Positions 1 to 5,931 are shown, counted from the first letter of the stretch. The stretch: DNA of 15,482 nucleotides from Solirubrobacteraceae bacterium (GCA_019683665.1 JADGIB010000055.1:1-15482); one strand, 5' to 3'. Translations and numbers: made by a program. The notes: generated by a model from the letters alone, not told the origin.

Positions 1-34
1 GTCTCGTGGGCGCGGTGTTGTGTATATGAGACAG
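1..34 (+). other. Residual Nextera transposase adapter (not genomic)
   Basis: The first 34 bases match the Illumina Nextera read-2 transposase adapter at 30 of 34 positions, ungapped. They start GTCTCGTGGGC and end in the mosaic-end bases GAGACAG. The four mismatches are at positions 12, 16, 18 and 27. This is library sequence left at a contig edge, so the genome begins at about position 35. The mismatches suggest a low-quality or poorly covered edge. The adapter sequence is recalled from general knowledge; the match itself is visible. Confidence 0.95.
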
Positions 35-51
35 GGAGCGGGGTGGGGACG

Positions 52-83
52 TGTGGACGGGGTGTGGACGGAGGTGTGGACGG
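52..83 (+). repeat. Three TGTGGACGG repeats upstream of rpmH (possible degenerate DnaA boxes)
   Basis: TGTGGACGG occurs three times, at 52-60, 63-71 and 75-83, with 11- and 12-bp periods. That is close to one helical turn. On the other strand it reads CCGTCCACA, which matches the actinobacterial DnaA box TTGTCCACA at 7 of 9 positions. The dnaA-rpmH interval is the usual oriC location in actinobacteria, so these may be the edge of the origin. The full region is missing because the contig starts here. They could also be a simple G-rich tandem repeat. Confidence 0.45.
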
Positions 84-113
84 GCCCGGGAGAGGCGACC
101 GGCGGGGACGCGG

Positions 114-119
114 TAGACT
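114..119 (+). promoter_or_regulatory. Putative -10 element (TAGACT) for the rpmH operon
   Basis: TAGACT fits the TAnnnT pattern of actinobacterial -10 boxes and ends 10 nt before the rpmH ATG. Transcription would then start only a few bases before the start codon. No convincing -35 box or Shine-Dalgarno sequence is seen. This is inferred from position and pattern only. Confidence 0.35.
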
Positions 120-129
120 GCGGCGTCCC

Positions 130-264
130 ATGAAGCGCACCTACCAGCCCAAGAAGCGCAAGCGCGCTCGCACGCACGGCTTTCGCGCCCGCATGCGGAC
201 GCGTGCCGGGCGTCTCGTCCTGAAGCGCCGCCGCGCGAAGGGGCGCAAGCGCCTCACCGTCTGA
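130..264 (+). CDS. rpmH: 50S ribosomal protein bL34
   Basis: This is the 44-residue large-subunit protein bL34. It begins MKRTYQPKKRKRARTHGFR and ends in the usual KGRKRLTV-type tail, and it is almost entirely basic. Length and sequence match the family closely. The reading frame is open further upstream to position 43, but that extension is G-rich repeat translation with no family match, so the ATG at 130 is the true start. It is the first gene of the rpmH-rnpA-yidD-yidC-jag operon, with only two bases before rnpA. This is the classic origin-side order in bacteria. Confidence 0.97.
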   Translation: MKRTYQPKKRKRARTHGFRARMRTRAGRLVLKRRRAKGRKRLTV

Positions 265-266
265 CC

Positions 267-632
267 GTGTCCGGGCGGGCCAAGCGCGGCCGCCTCACCC
301 GGAGCGCGGACTTCGAGCGGGTCTACCGCCAGGGGCGCTCCCACGGCAATCGGTACTTCGTGCTCTACGCCTTCCCCCGCAGCGGGGAGGGCGAGGCGCG
401 CCTGGGCGTCTCGGTGTCGCGCAAGGTCGGCGGCGCCGTCGACCGCAACCGCGTGAAGCGGCTGCTGCGCGAGGCCGTGGCCCAGGCCGACCCCGGCCTC
501 CCGGACGGGGTCGACGTCGTCGTCGTCGCCCGGCCCGACGCGCGCGAGCTGGCCGAGCGCGAGGGCCTGGCCGGCGTCCAGGGCGCCCTGGCCGAGCTGC
601 TCGAGAAGGCGGCCGCGGCGGCGAAGCGATGA
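267..632 (+). CDS. rnpA: Ribonuclease P protein component
   Basis: The 121-residue protein subunit of RNase P helps the catalytic RNA bind and cleave the 5' leader of precursor tRNAs. The family signature is clear at residues 60-70 (RNRVKRLLREA). It is preceded by the FxxVYRQGRSHGN segment at residues 16-28 and the LGVSVSRKVGGAV strand at 47-59. Translation starts at a GTG two bases after the rpmH stop, and the gene overlaps yidD by an ATGA, so it is translationally coupled on both sides. Length is normal for the family. The C-terminal Ala/Lys stretch is low complexity. Confidence 0.96.
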   Translation: MSGRAKRGRLTRSADFERVYRQGRSHGNRYFVLYAFPRSGEGEARLGVSVSRKVGGAVDRNRVKRLLREAVAQADPGLPDGVDVVVVARPDARELAEREGLAGVQGALAELLEKAAAAAKR

Positions 633-895
633 GCCGCGTGGCCCGCACCGTGGCGACCGCGCCGATCATCGCCTACCAGCGCGTGATCTCGCCGCTGCTG
701 CCGCGGCGGTGCCGGTACCACCCCACGTGCTCGGCCTATGCCGTCGACGCGATCCGCCAGTTCGGCATACTGCGGGGCCTCGTGCTCGCCGGGTGGCGGC
801 TGCTGCGCTGCAACCCCTGGTCCGACGGCGGCGTCGACTTCGTCGAGGACCAGCGGCTGTTCGCCGCGCCGGCCCGCGCGCGCCGGGACCCCTGA
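629..895 (+). CDS. yidD: Membrane protein insertion efficiency factor YidD
   Basis: An 88-residue YidD (Haemolytic/UPF0161 family) protein, a small amphipathic membrane-associated factor thought to assist YidC-dependent insertion. Diagnostic motifs are visible: YHPTCSAYA at residues 30-38 and GWRLLRCNPWSDGGVD at 55-70, with the conserved cysteines at 34 and 61. The N-terminal part (IIAYQRVISPLLPRRCR) is the usual amphipathic helix. The ATG overlaps the rnpA stop by four bases and yidC follows after three bases. The last ~10 residues (ARARRDP) are a variable tail. Confidence 0.96.
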   Translation: MSRVARTVATAPIIAYQRVISPLLPRRCRYHPTCSAYAVDAIRQFGILRGLVLAGWRLLRCNPWSDGGVDFVEDQRLFAAPARARRDP

Positions 896-898
896 GCC

Positions 899-1891
899 AT
901 GCCTGTCTTCGCGAACATCCTCCAGCCGCTCATCGACGTCTTCGGGGCGGTCCTCGTCTTCTTCCACGACACGTTCGGCTTCAGCTGGGGCTGGTCGATC
1001 GTGGCGATGACCGTCGTCGTGCGCGCGGCGCTCCTGCCGCTGGCGATCCGCCAGTACAAGTCGATGAAGGCCCTGCAGCGCTTCTCGCCGCAGATCAAGG
1101 AGCTGCAGCAGAAGTACAAGGACGACCGCCAGCGTCTCAACCAGGAGATGATGCGGTTCTACCAGGAGAACAAGGTGAACCCCTTCGGGGCCTGCCTGCC
1201 GCTCCTGTTCCAGCTGCCGGTCTTCATCTCCCTCTTCTACATGCTCCGGATGGATCTCCGGTACGACATCTGCCCGGAGATCAACGCGCCGAACGGGGTC
1301 GAGCTCACCGGCAACGGCTTCCCCAAGGCCTGCGGCAGCATCCCGGACGCGAGCTTCCTCGGGATCCCGGACATCACGAGCAAGGCGGGCGGCGCGACGC
1401 TCGTCATCCTCATCCTCCTCTACGTCGGCACGCAGGTCGTCTCGACGCTGGTCATGTCCCAGCCGACGATGGACCGCAACCAGCGCCTCATCATGCTGGC
1501 GCTGCCGGTGATCTTCGTGCCGTTCATCATCGGCTTCCCGGCGGGCCTCCTCGTCTACTGGATCACGACGAACGTGTGGACGCTGCTGCAGCAGTTCACG
1601 ATCCGCGAGACGCTCGGCCGCCGCTGGGACCGCCAGTGGGAGGCCGAGGCCGCGCTCGCGGCCGCGGGCGGCGCGAGGGCGCCGTCGCAGCCGACCGGGT
1701 TCTGCGGGCGGTGGGCCGGGCGCGGGGCCGCCGCGCAGGAGCAGCAGCAGCAGGCCGCCGGCGGCGGCCGGGGCGGGGCCCGCGGCACGGCCGCGCCCGC
1801 CGAGTCGGGGGGCCGGGCCGAGTCGCGACCGCGGTCGTCCCCGCCGCCGTCGCGGCGCAAGAAGAAGAAGCGATCAGGACGGCGCCGGTGA
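899..1891 (+). CDS. yidC: Membrane protein insertase YidC/SpoIIIJ
   Basis: A 330-residue Sec-associated and Sec-independent insertase of the cytoplasmic membrane (YidC/Oxa1/Alb3, Gram-positive short form without a large periplasmic domain). The first transmembrane segment (about 30-50) carries the conserved Arg42 of the hydrophilic groove (VVVRAALLPLAIRQ). It is followed by the charged coiled hairpin (53-92), the NPFGACLPLLFQLPVFISLFY segment (94-114), and two or three more membrane helices at about 165-186 and 196-230. The C-terminal tail from about 255 is low complexity and ends in a strongly basic KKKKRSGRRR, as in YidC proteins whose tail contacts ribosomes. Residues 258-318 have little family resemblance, but the frame stays open to a proper end. 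The stop overlaps the jag GTG. Confidence 0.95.
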   Translation: MPVFANILQPLIDVFGAVLVFFHDTFGFSWGWSIVAMTVVVRAALLPLAIRQYKSMKALQRFSPQIKELQQKYKDDRQRLNQEMMRFYQENKVNPFGACLPLLFQLPVFISLFYMLRMDLRYDICPEINAPNGVELTGNGFPKACGSIPDASFLGIPDITSKAGGATLVILILLYVGTQVVSTLVMSQPTMDRNQRLIMLALPVIFVPFIIGFPAGLLVYWITTNVWTLLQQFTIRETLGRRWDRQWEAEAALAAAGGARAPSQPTGFCGRWAGRGAAAQEQQQQAAGGGRGGARGTAAPAESGGRAESRPRSSPPPSRRKKKKRSGRRR

Positions 1892-2358
1892 GCGAGATCG
1901 ACAAGGCCCAGGAAGCGGTGGAGGAGCTGCTCGAGCTCGTCGTGGACGCGCTCGACCTCGATGCGGAGATCGTCGTCAGGGCCGACGGCGACGTGGTGAC
2001 GGGGACGCTCGTCGGGGAGGACCTGGGCCTGTTCATCGGCCGTCACGGCCAGACGATCGACGCCGTCCAGCACCTCGCCCAGCGGATCGTGTTCCACGGG
2101 CGGCCGAGCGACCTGCGGATCGTCATCGACGCCGCCGGCTACCGCGACCGCCGCGCGGGCGCGCTGCGCCGCCAGGCCGACGAGGCCGCCGAGGAGGCGG
2201 TGCGCACCGGGCGCCCGGTCGCGCTCGACCCGATGGTCGCCAGCGAGCGCAAGCTCGTCCACGAGCACCTGCGCGACCGCGGCGACGTGGAGACGTACAG
2301 CGAGGGCGACGAGCCCGAGCGCCACCTCGTCGTCGCCCCGATGCTCGAGGACGCGTAG
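1888..2358 (+). CDS. jag: Jag/KhpB-type KH-R3H RNA-binding protein
   Basis: A 156-residue single-stranded nucleic-acid-binding protein of the Jag (SpoIIIJ-associated, KhpB) family. The KH-II domain spans about 25-82 with the GxxG loop as GRHG at 51-54. The R3H domain covers about 90-152, with the R-x3-H signature at Arg121-His125 (RKLVH). The N-terminal Jag_N domain found in firmicute members is absent, as is common in actinobacteria. It starts at a GTG overlapping the yidC stop (GTGA), so it is coupled to the insertase gene. The frame is open far upstream to 709, but that reads antisense-free shadow sequence across yidD and yidC and is not coding. Confidence 0.93.
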   Translation: MSEIDKAQEAVEELLELVVDALDLDAEIVVRADGDVVTGTLVGEDLGLFIGRHGQTIDAVQHLAQRIVFHGRPSDLRIVIDAAGYRDRRAGALRRQADEAAEEAVRTGRPVALDPMVASERKLVHEHLRDRGDVETYSEGDEPERHLVVAPMLEDA

Positions 2359-2364
2359 CCGGCG

Positions 2365-2394
2365 CGTTTCACGTCGAACCCGACGGTGAAACAC
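2365..2394 (-). repeat. Inverted pseudo-palindromic element, copy 1 (parS-like arms)
   Basis: Read on the minus strand this is GTGTTTCACCGTC-N7-ACGTGAAACG. The arms GTTTCAC and GTGAAAC (2366-2372 and 2386-2392) flank exactly 13 bases. The second copy at 2812-2841 has the same pattern in the opposite direction, with 24 of 30 bases identical. Each arm is half of the bacterial parS site (TGTTTCAC/GTGAAACA), but the halves are separated by 13 bp instead of being joined. It lies between the jag stop and the next gene's ATG and can fold into a hairpin with an inner GTCG-AACC-CGAC stem-loop. It could be a regulator site, a ParB-related site, a terminator or an element boundary; the sequence alone does not decide. 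Confidence 0.75.
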
Positions 2395-2402
2395 TTCCGG
2401 CG

Positions 2403-2774
2403 ATGGGTGGGCTGAGCGACTTCGACGAGGGCCTCTTCGTCGGCATCCTCGTGGGCGAGGGCCACTTCGGCGGCGACGGGCGCCAGCCGCAGGTGACGCT
2501 GCGGATGCACGTCCGCCACGCCGCGCTGTTCGAGTGGCTGATGGCGCGCTTCCCGGCGACGAAGCTCTACGGCCCCTACCACCACGGCGGCCGCTCGTAC
2601 TACCAGTGGATGGCCCGGGGCCGCGCCCTCGTCCACGACGTCCTCCCGGTGCTGGAGGCGCGCCTGACGCCGGAGATCGACGAGCACGCCCACCGGCGCT
2701 TCCGCGACATGGTCGAGCGGTACGCCGACGTCATCGCCCGCGAGCGCGCGCGGGCGGCGCGGCTGGCCGGCTGA
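2403..2774 (+). CDS. LAGLIDADG-like small protein, possibly a domesticated homing endonuclease
   Basis: A 123-residue protein with one LAGLIDADG-like motif at residues 11-22 (LFVGILVGEGHF), carrying the usual acidic residue as Glu19. A strand-rich segment with basic and aromatic residues follows (HVRHAALFEWLMARFPATK at 36-54 and YGPYHHGGRSYYQWMARG at 56-73). Single-motif members work as homodimers on 20-30-bp pseudo-palindromes. The helical, basic C-terminus (95-122) may be specific to this subgroup. No signal peptide or membrane segment is seen. The ATG at 2403 has no clear ribosome-binding site. The gene sits between jag and rsmG and is bracketed by two inverted copies of a 30-bp pseudo-palindrome. 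Whether it still cuts DNA or only binds it, as the LAGLIDADG-derived regulator WhiA does, cannot be told. Family assignment is moderately sure; function is not. Confidence 0.72.
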   Translation: MGGLSDFDEGLFVGILVGEGHFGGDGRQPQVTLRMHVRHAALFEWLMARFPATKLYGPYHHGGRSYYQWMARGRALVHDVLPVLEARLTPEIDEHAHRRFRDMVERYADVIARERARAARLAG

Positions 2775-2811
2775 GCGGCCGCCGCCCGCCGCCCGCCGTG
2801 ACGCCCGCCGC

Positions 2812-2841
2812 GTGTTTCACCGTCACGAAGCACGTGAAACG
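2812..2841 (+). repeat. Inverted pseudo-palindromic element, copy 2 (parS-like arms)
   Basis: GTGTTTCACCGTC-N7-ACGTGAAACG, the mirror partner of the copy at 2365-2394. The GTTTCAC arm is 2814-2820 and GTGAAAC is 2834-2840, again 13 bases apart. It lies 37 bases after the stop of the LAGLIDADG-like gene. It also covers the 3' end of the convergent ACT-domain gene, whose TGA (2823-2825) and last codons are inside the element. The 7-base centre differs from copy 1, while both flanking blocks are identical. This suggests selection on the arms rather than a recent duplication. Confidence 0.75.
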
Positions 2842-3217
2842 TCGTGCCCGGCCGCGCGCAGCGCCGCGATCGCCGCGTCGAGCTGCGCCTCGCGGACGAG
2901 GAGGACGTCGGTGTCGTACGTCGCCAGCGCGAAGATCGACACCCCGGCCTCGGCGAGCGGGACGGCGAGGCCGGCGAGGACGCCGGTGAGCGCGAAGTCG
3001 AGCGGGCCGGCGACCTCGAGGGCCGCCACCCGCGCTCGGCCCGGGCGCCCGCGGGGACCGACGCCTCGGCGCAGACGACCGACACCTCGCCGCGGCGGCG
3101 CACGACCGCGGCCAGGCCCGGCGCCGCGAAGGCCCAGGCCGGCGGCCCGGCGTCCTCGTCGAGGCGGGCGACGGCGAGGCGGCCGGGGAGCAGCTCGAGG
3201 CGCAGCGCGGGCGGCAT
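2823..3217 (-). pseudogene. ACT-domain protein, reading frame broken by a one-base deletion
   Basis: Two overlapping frames together give one ACT-domain protein of about 131 residues. The first part runs from ATG 3217 (MPPALRLELLPGRLAVARL, through SVVCAEASVPAGARAERGWR). The second part continues in another frame (ALEVAGPLDFALTGVLAGL, GVSIFALATYDTDVLLVR) to the TGA at 2823-2825. The switch is at about 3022-3025. There the minus strand reads TGGCGGCCCTC, and one extra G would restore W-R-A-L-E-V. The ACT fold is typical of small amino-acid-sensing proteins (the family with SIFALSTYDTD-type motifs). The break may be a real inactivation or a sequencing error, which is plausible given the damaged contig ends. 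It is divergent from rsmG. Confidence 0.75.
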
Positions 3218-3293
3218 GGAGGCCAGGATCGCACGCCCGCTCCCGGGGCGGCCGCGGGACGTCGCGGCGCGCGACGCGCCAGGATGGCGGGCG

Positions 3294-4001
3294 ATGGACG
3301 ACCACGACGCCTGGCGCGCCCGCCTCGACGACCTCGCGGACGCGCACGACCTCCCCGCCGGCGCGGCCGAGCGCCTTGCCGCCCTCCTGCGCCTCGTGCG
3401 CGACGACGACACCGCGCCGACGACGGTCCGCGACCCGGCCGTCGCCGTCGAGGCCCACGTCGCCGACTCGCTCGCCGCCCTGGCGCTCGAGCCGGTTCGC
3501 GCCGCCGCCCGCCTGGCCGACCTCGGCAGCGGCGCCGGCTTTCCCGGCCTGCCCCTGGCCGTCGCCCTGCCGGGCGCCCGCGTCGACCTCGTCGAGAGCC
3601 TCGTGCGCAAGTGCGCGTTTCTCGAGCGCGCGGTCGAGGCCTGCGCCGCCGGGAACGCCCGGATCGTCTGCGCGCGGGCCGAGGCGTGGGACGCCCGCGA
3701 CGTCGACGTCGTCAGCGTCCGCGCGGTCGCCCCGCTCGCCGTGCTCGTCGAGTACGCGGCGCCGCTGCTGCGCGAGGGCGGGGTCCTCGTCGCCTGGAAG
3801 GGCCGCCGCGACGAGGCCGAGGAGCGCGCCGGCGCGGCGGCGGCCGAGATCGTCGGCCTCGAGCCGCGGGAGGTCGTCGCCGTCCCGCCCCGGCCCGGCG
3901 CCGACCACCGCACCCTCCACGTCTACGCGAAGGTCCGCCCGACGCCCGCGCGCTTCCCCCGCCGCCCGGGGATGGCCCGCAAGCGGCCGCTGGCCGCCTG
4001 A
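3294..4001 (+). CDS. rsmG: 16S rRNA (guanine(527)-N7)-methyltransferase RsmG
   Basis: A 235-residue SAM-dependent methylase that makes m7G527 in 16S rRNA (GidB). Motifs in order: the HVADSL segment at 55-60 (family HxxDSL), the SAM-binding loop DLGSGAGFPGLPLA at 76-89, VDLVESLVRKCAFL at 97-110, SVRAVAPL at 141-148, AWKGR at 167-171, and the C-terminal FPRRPGMARKRPL at 221-233. The ATG at 3294 gives the usual length. An upstream in-frame ATG at 3216 overlaps the divergent ACT-gene start and would add 26 unconserved residues. parA starts 74 bases downstream, the normal rsmG-parA-parB order. Confidence 0.95.
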   Translation: MDDHDAWRARLDDLADAHDLPAGAAERLAALLRLVRDDDTAPTTVRDPAVAVEAHVADSLAALALEPVRAAARLADLGSGAGFPGLPLAVALPGARVDLVESLVRKCAFLERAVEACAAGNARIVCARAEAWDARDVDVVSVRAVAPLAVLVEYAAPLLREGGVLVAWKGRRDEAEERAGAAAAEIVGLEPREVVAVPPRPGADHRTLHVYAKVRPTPARFPRRPGMARKRPLAA

Positions 4002-4054
4002 CGCCGACCGTTCGCTCGCGGGCGAATCGCGGCCCGGCCCGGGCCGACCGGGCG

Positions 4055-4071
4055 GGCCGGTACCGTGGCGG
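4055..4071 (+). promoter_or_regulatory. Putative parA promoter box shared with the 12963 gene
   Basis: The 17 bases GGCCGGTACCGTGGCGG end 4 nt before the parA ATG and recur exactly at 12944-12960, just before another ATG. The core TACCGT (4061-4066) fits the TAnnnT -10 pattern and would start transcription at or near the start codon. No Shine-Dalgarno sequence is present, in keeping with a leaderless or near-leaderless mRNA. Just upstream, 4035-4046 is a perfect 12-bp GC palindrome (CGGCCCGGGCCG) in the rsmG-parA gap. Confidence 0.4.
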
Positions 4072-4075
4072 GGCG

Positions 4076-4834
4076 ATGGGCACGATCTACGCGGTCGCCA
4101 ACCAGAAGGGCGGCGTGGGAAAGACGACGACGGCGGTCAATGTGGCCGCGTGCATCGCCGAGGCCGGCTATCCGACGCTGCTCGTCGACATCGACCCGCA
4201 GGCGAACGCCACGGTCGGGCTCGGCCTGTCCAAGCACCTCGAGCCCAACGTCTACGACGTCATCAGCGGCGACGCGACCGCCGAGGCGGCGCTCCACCGC
4301 TGCGACGTCCCCGGCCTGTGGGTGCTGCCCTCCAGCCCCGACCTCGCCGGCGCGAACGTCGAGCTGCCGCGGGTGCCCGGCTCCGAGCGGCGCCTGCGCG
4401 ACGCGCTCGCGCCGATCCGCGACCGGTTCGTGTTCACGCTGCTGGACTGCCCGCCGTCGCTGGGGCCGCTCACCGTCAACGCGCTCGTCGCCGCCGACCG
4501 GGTCATCATCCCCGTGCAGACCGAGTACTACGCGCTCGAGGGCCTCGCCGGCCTGCTGGACACGCTCTCGCTCGTCCAGCGCGAGCTGAACCCGCACCTG
4601 ACCGTCGCCGGGATGCTGCTGACGATGCACGACGGCCGCACGCGCCTGGCCCGCGACGTGGAGGACGAGGTCCGCGAGCACTTCCCGTCGCTCGTCTTCG
4701 AGACGGTCATCCCCCGCAACGTGCGGATCGGCGAGGCGCCGAGCTACGGGCGGCCGGTCATCCACCACGATCCGCACTGCCCCGGCTCGGACGCGTACTT
4801 CGAGCTGGCCAAGGAAGTGGCCGCGCGTGGGTGA
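4076..4834 (+). CDS. parA: Chromosome partitioning ATPase ParA (Soj)
   Basis: A 252-residue Walker-type P-loop ATPase that binds DNA non-specifically and moves ParB-parS complexes to segregate the origin region. The deviant Walker A box is KGGVGKTT at 11-18, including the signature first lysine. The VDIDPQANAT motif is at 37-46 and the Walker B region LLDCPPSLGPLT at 122-133. Later family segments are PVQTEYYALEGL (146-157) and TVIPRNVRIGEAPSYGRPV (210-228). Length is typical of chromosomal Soj without an N-terminal DNA-binding extension. The parB start overlaps or closely follows the stop, so the pair is an operon. Confidence 0.97.
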   Translation: MGTIYAVANQKGGVGKTTTAVNVAACIAEAGYPTLLVDIDPQANATVGLGLSKHLEPNVYDVISGDATAEAALHRCDVPGLWVLPSSPDLAGANVELPRVPGSERRLRDALAPIRDRFVFTLLDCPPSLGPLTVNALVAADRVIIPVQTEYYALEGLAGLLDTLSLVQRELNPHLTVAGMLLTMHDGRTRLARDVEDEVREHFPSLVFETVIPRNVRIGEAPSYGRPVIHHDPHCPGSDAYFELAKEVAARG

Positions 4835-4844
4835 GGAGCCGCCG

Positions 4845-5771
4845 GTGAAGGAGGCGATCGCCCGCGACCTGCGCACGAGCTCCCGCGGCAAGGGCGCGCG
4901 GGGGATGGGCCGTGGCCTGTCGGCGATCCTGTCCGTCTCGACGCCGCCCGAGGGCGCGCCCGCCGACGAGCTGCGCGAGCTCCCGGTCGACCTCATCGAC
5001 CCGAACCCGAACCAGCCGCGCCGCCGCTTCGAGGAGGAGGCGCTCCAGGGGCTGGCCGACTCCGTCCGCGAGCGCGGCGTCCTGCAGCCGGTCCTCGTCC
5101 GGCCGCTGCCCGGCGGCCGCTACGAGCTCGTCGCCGGCGAGCGCCGCTGGCGCGCGGCCCGGCTCGCGGGGCTGGAGACCGTCCCCGCGCTCGTGCGCGA
5201 CCGCGAGGACGCCCAGGCGCTCGAGGTCGCGCTCATCGAGAACATGGCGCGCGAGGACCTCAACCCGGTCGAGGAGGCGCGCGCCTGCGCGGCCCTGGTC
5301 GAGGAGCTGGGCCTCACGCGCGAGGAGGTCGGCCGCCGCGTCGGCCGCTCGCGCGTGGCGGTCTCGAACCTCCTGCGCCTGCTCGACCTCCCCGACGAGG
5401 CGCTCGAGCTGCTGGAGTCCGGCGACCTCAGCGAGGGCCACGGCCGCGCGCTCCTGCTCGCCGAGGACCACGCCGACCGCCGCGCGCTGGCCCGCGCCGC
5501 CGCCGCCGAGGGCTGGTCGGTCCGCACCCTCGAGGAGCGCGCCCGCGCCGCCGCCGGCCGCCGCGCCCCGTCCGGGGCGCGGGCGTCGCGCCCGGGCTCG
5601 TCTCGGGTCCATCCCGACCAGGCCGCGGCCGCGGCCGAGATCGCCGACCTGCTCAGCGCCGCGCTCGGCCACGAGGTCGTCGTCCACCCCTCGGGCAGCG
5701 GCTACCGGGCCGAGCTGCGCCTCGACTCCGTCGACGCCGCGCGGAAGCTCGCCGAGGCGCTGCGCCGCTGA
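4845..5771 (+). CDS. parB: Chromosome partitioning protein ParB (Spo0J), CTPase and parS-binding clamp
   Basis: 308 residues from GTG 4845. ParB binds parS, uses CTP to slide along DNA, loads SMC and is moved by ParA. The ParA-contact segment MGRGLSAIL is at 21-29. The CTP-binding part includes DPNPNQPRRRF (52-62) and GERRWRAARLAGL (98-110), then ENMAREDLNPVEEA (132-145). The parS-recognition helix-turn-helix covers about 155-180 (GLTREEVGRRVGRSRVAVSN), and a C-terminal dimer domain follows a low-complexity linker (235-257). Start choice: GTG 4845 has GAGGAG six bases upstream. GTG 4827 (six residues longer, overlapping parA) and the ATG before GRGLSAIL (4905) are alternatives. Confidence 0.95.
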   Translation: MKEAIARDLRTSSRGKGARGMGRGLSAILSVSTPPEGAPADELRELPVDLIDPNPNQPRRRFEEEALQGLADSVRERGVLQPVLVRPLPGGRYELVAGERRWRAARLAGLETVPALVRDREDAQALEVALIENMAREDLNPVEEARACAALVEELGLTREEVGRRVGRSRVAVSNLLRLLDLPDEALELLESGDLSEGHGRALLLAEDHADRRALARAAAAEGWSVRTLEERARAAAGRRAPSGARASRPGSSRVHPDQAAAAAEIADLLSAALGHEVVVHPSGSGYRAELRLDSVDAARKLAEALRR

Positions 5772-5805
5772 CCGCGGCCTCTCGACCACGCCCGCGCGCC
5801 CTCGC

Positions 5806-5811
5806 TATCAT
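5806..5811 (+). promoter_or_regulatory. Putative -10 element (TATCAT) for tRNA-Ile
   Basis: TATCAT, five of six matches to TATAAT, lies 10 bases before the tRNA 5' end in an otherwise extremely GC-rich gap after parB. This is the expected distance for a short-leader tRNA transcript. No clear -35 box is seen. The related string GCTATCCTCGG precedes the gene at 7986. Confidence 0.45.
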
Positions 5812-5821
5812 CCTCGGCCGC

Positions 5822-5895
<74 letters not shown>

Positions 5896-5902
5896 CTCAA
5901 CG

Positions 5903-5931
5903 GCCCCGCCTCCGGCGGGGCTTCGTCGTTC
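5903..5931 (+). terminator. Rho-independent-like terminator after tRNA-Ile
   Basis: A perfect 8-bp stem GCCCCGCC/GGCGGGGC (5903-5910 and 5914-5921) with a TCC loop is followed by TTCGTCGTTCT, which is T-rich for this genome. It begins seven bases after the tRNA end and most likely ends that transcript. Confidence 0.75.

Noticed and set aside
43..129. Longer N-terminus for rpmH
   Set aside because: It translates the G-rich TGTGGACGG repeats next to the adapter. bL34 begins exactly at MKRTYQP.
1674..1860. Frameshift in the yidC C-terminal tail
   Set aside because: The tail is low complexity and unlike relatives in the middle, but the frame runs cleanly into a typical basic YidC end and the GTGA junction with jag, so no indel is required.
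709..2358. A 549-codon open frame across yidD, yidC and jag
   Set aside because: Only its last 156 codons (jag) match a family. The rest is Arg/Pro-rich shadow translation of yidD and yidC in another frame, as expected at this GC content.
2365..2394. Functional canonical parS site
   Set aside because: The two half-sites are separated by 13 bp, while known parS is a contiguous 16-bp palindrome. It is kept only as parS-like.
2775..2811. CRISPR-like or iteron repeat in the GCCGCCC-rich stretch after the LAGLIDADG-like gene
   Set aside because: The repeats are short, irregular and GC-biased with no spacers. No CRISPR array exists in the window.
2812..4848. Long plus-strand frame starting in the palindromic element
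   Set aside because: It is an Arg/Pro-rich shadow over the ACT gene, rsmG and parA with no family resemblance.
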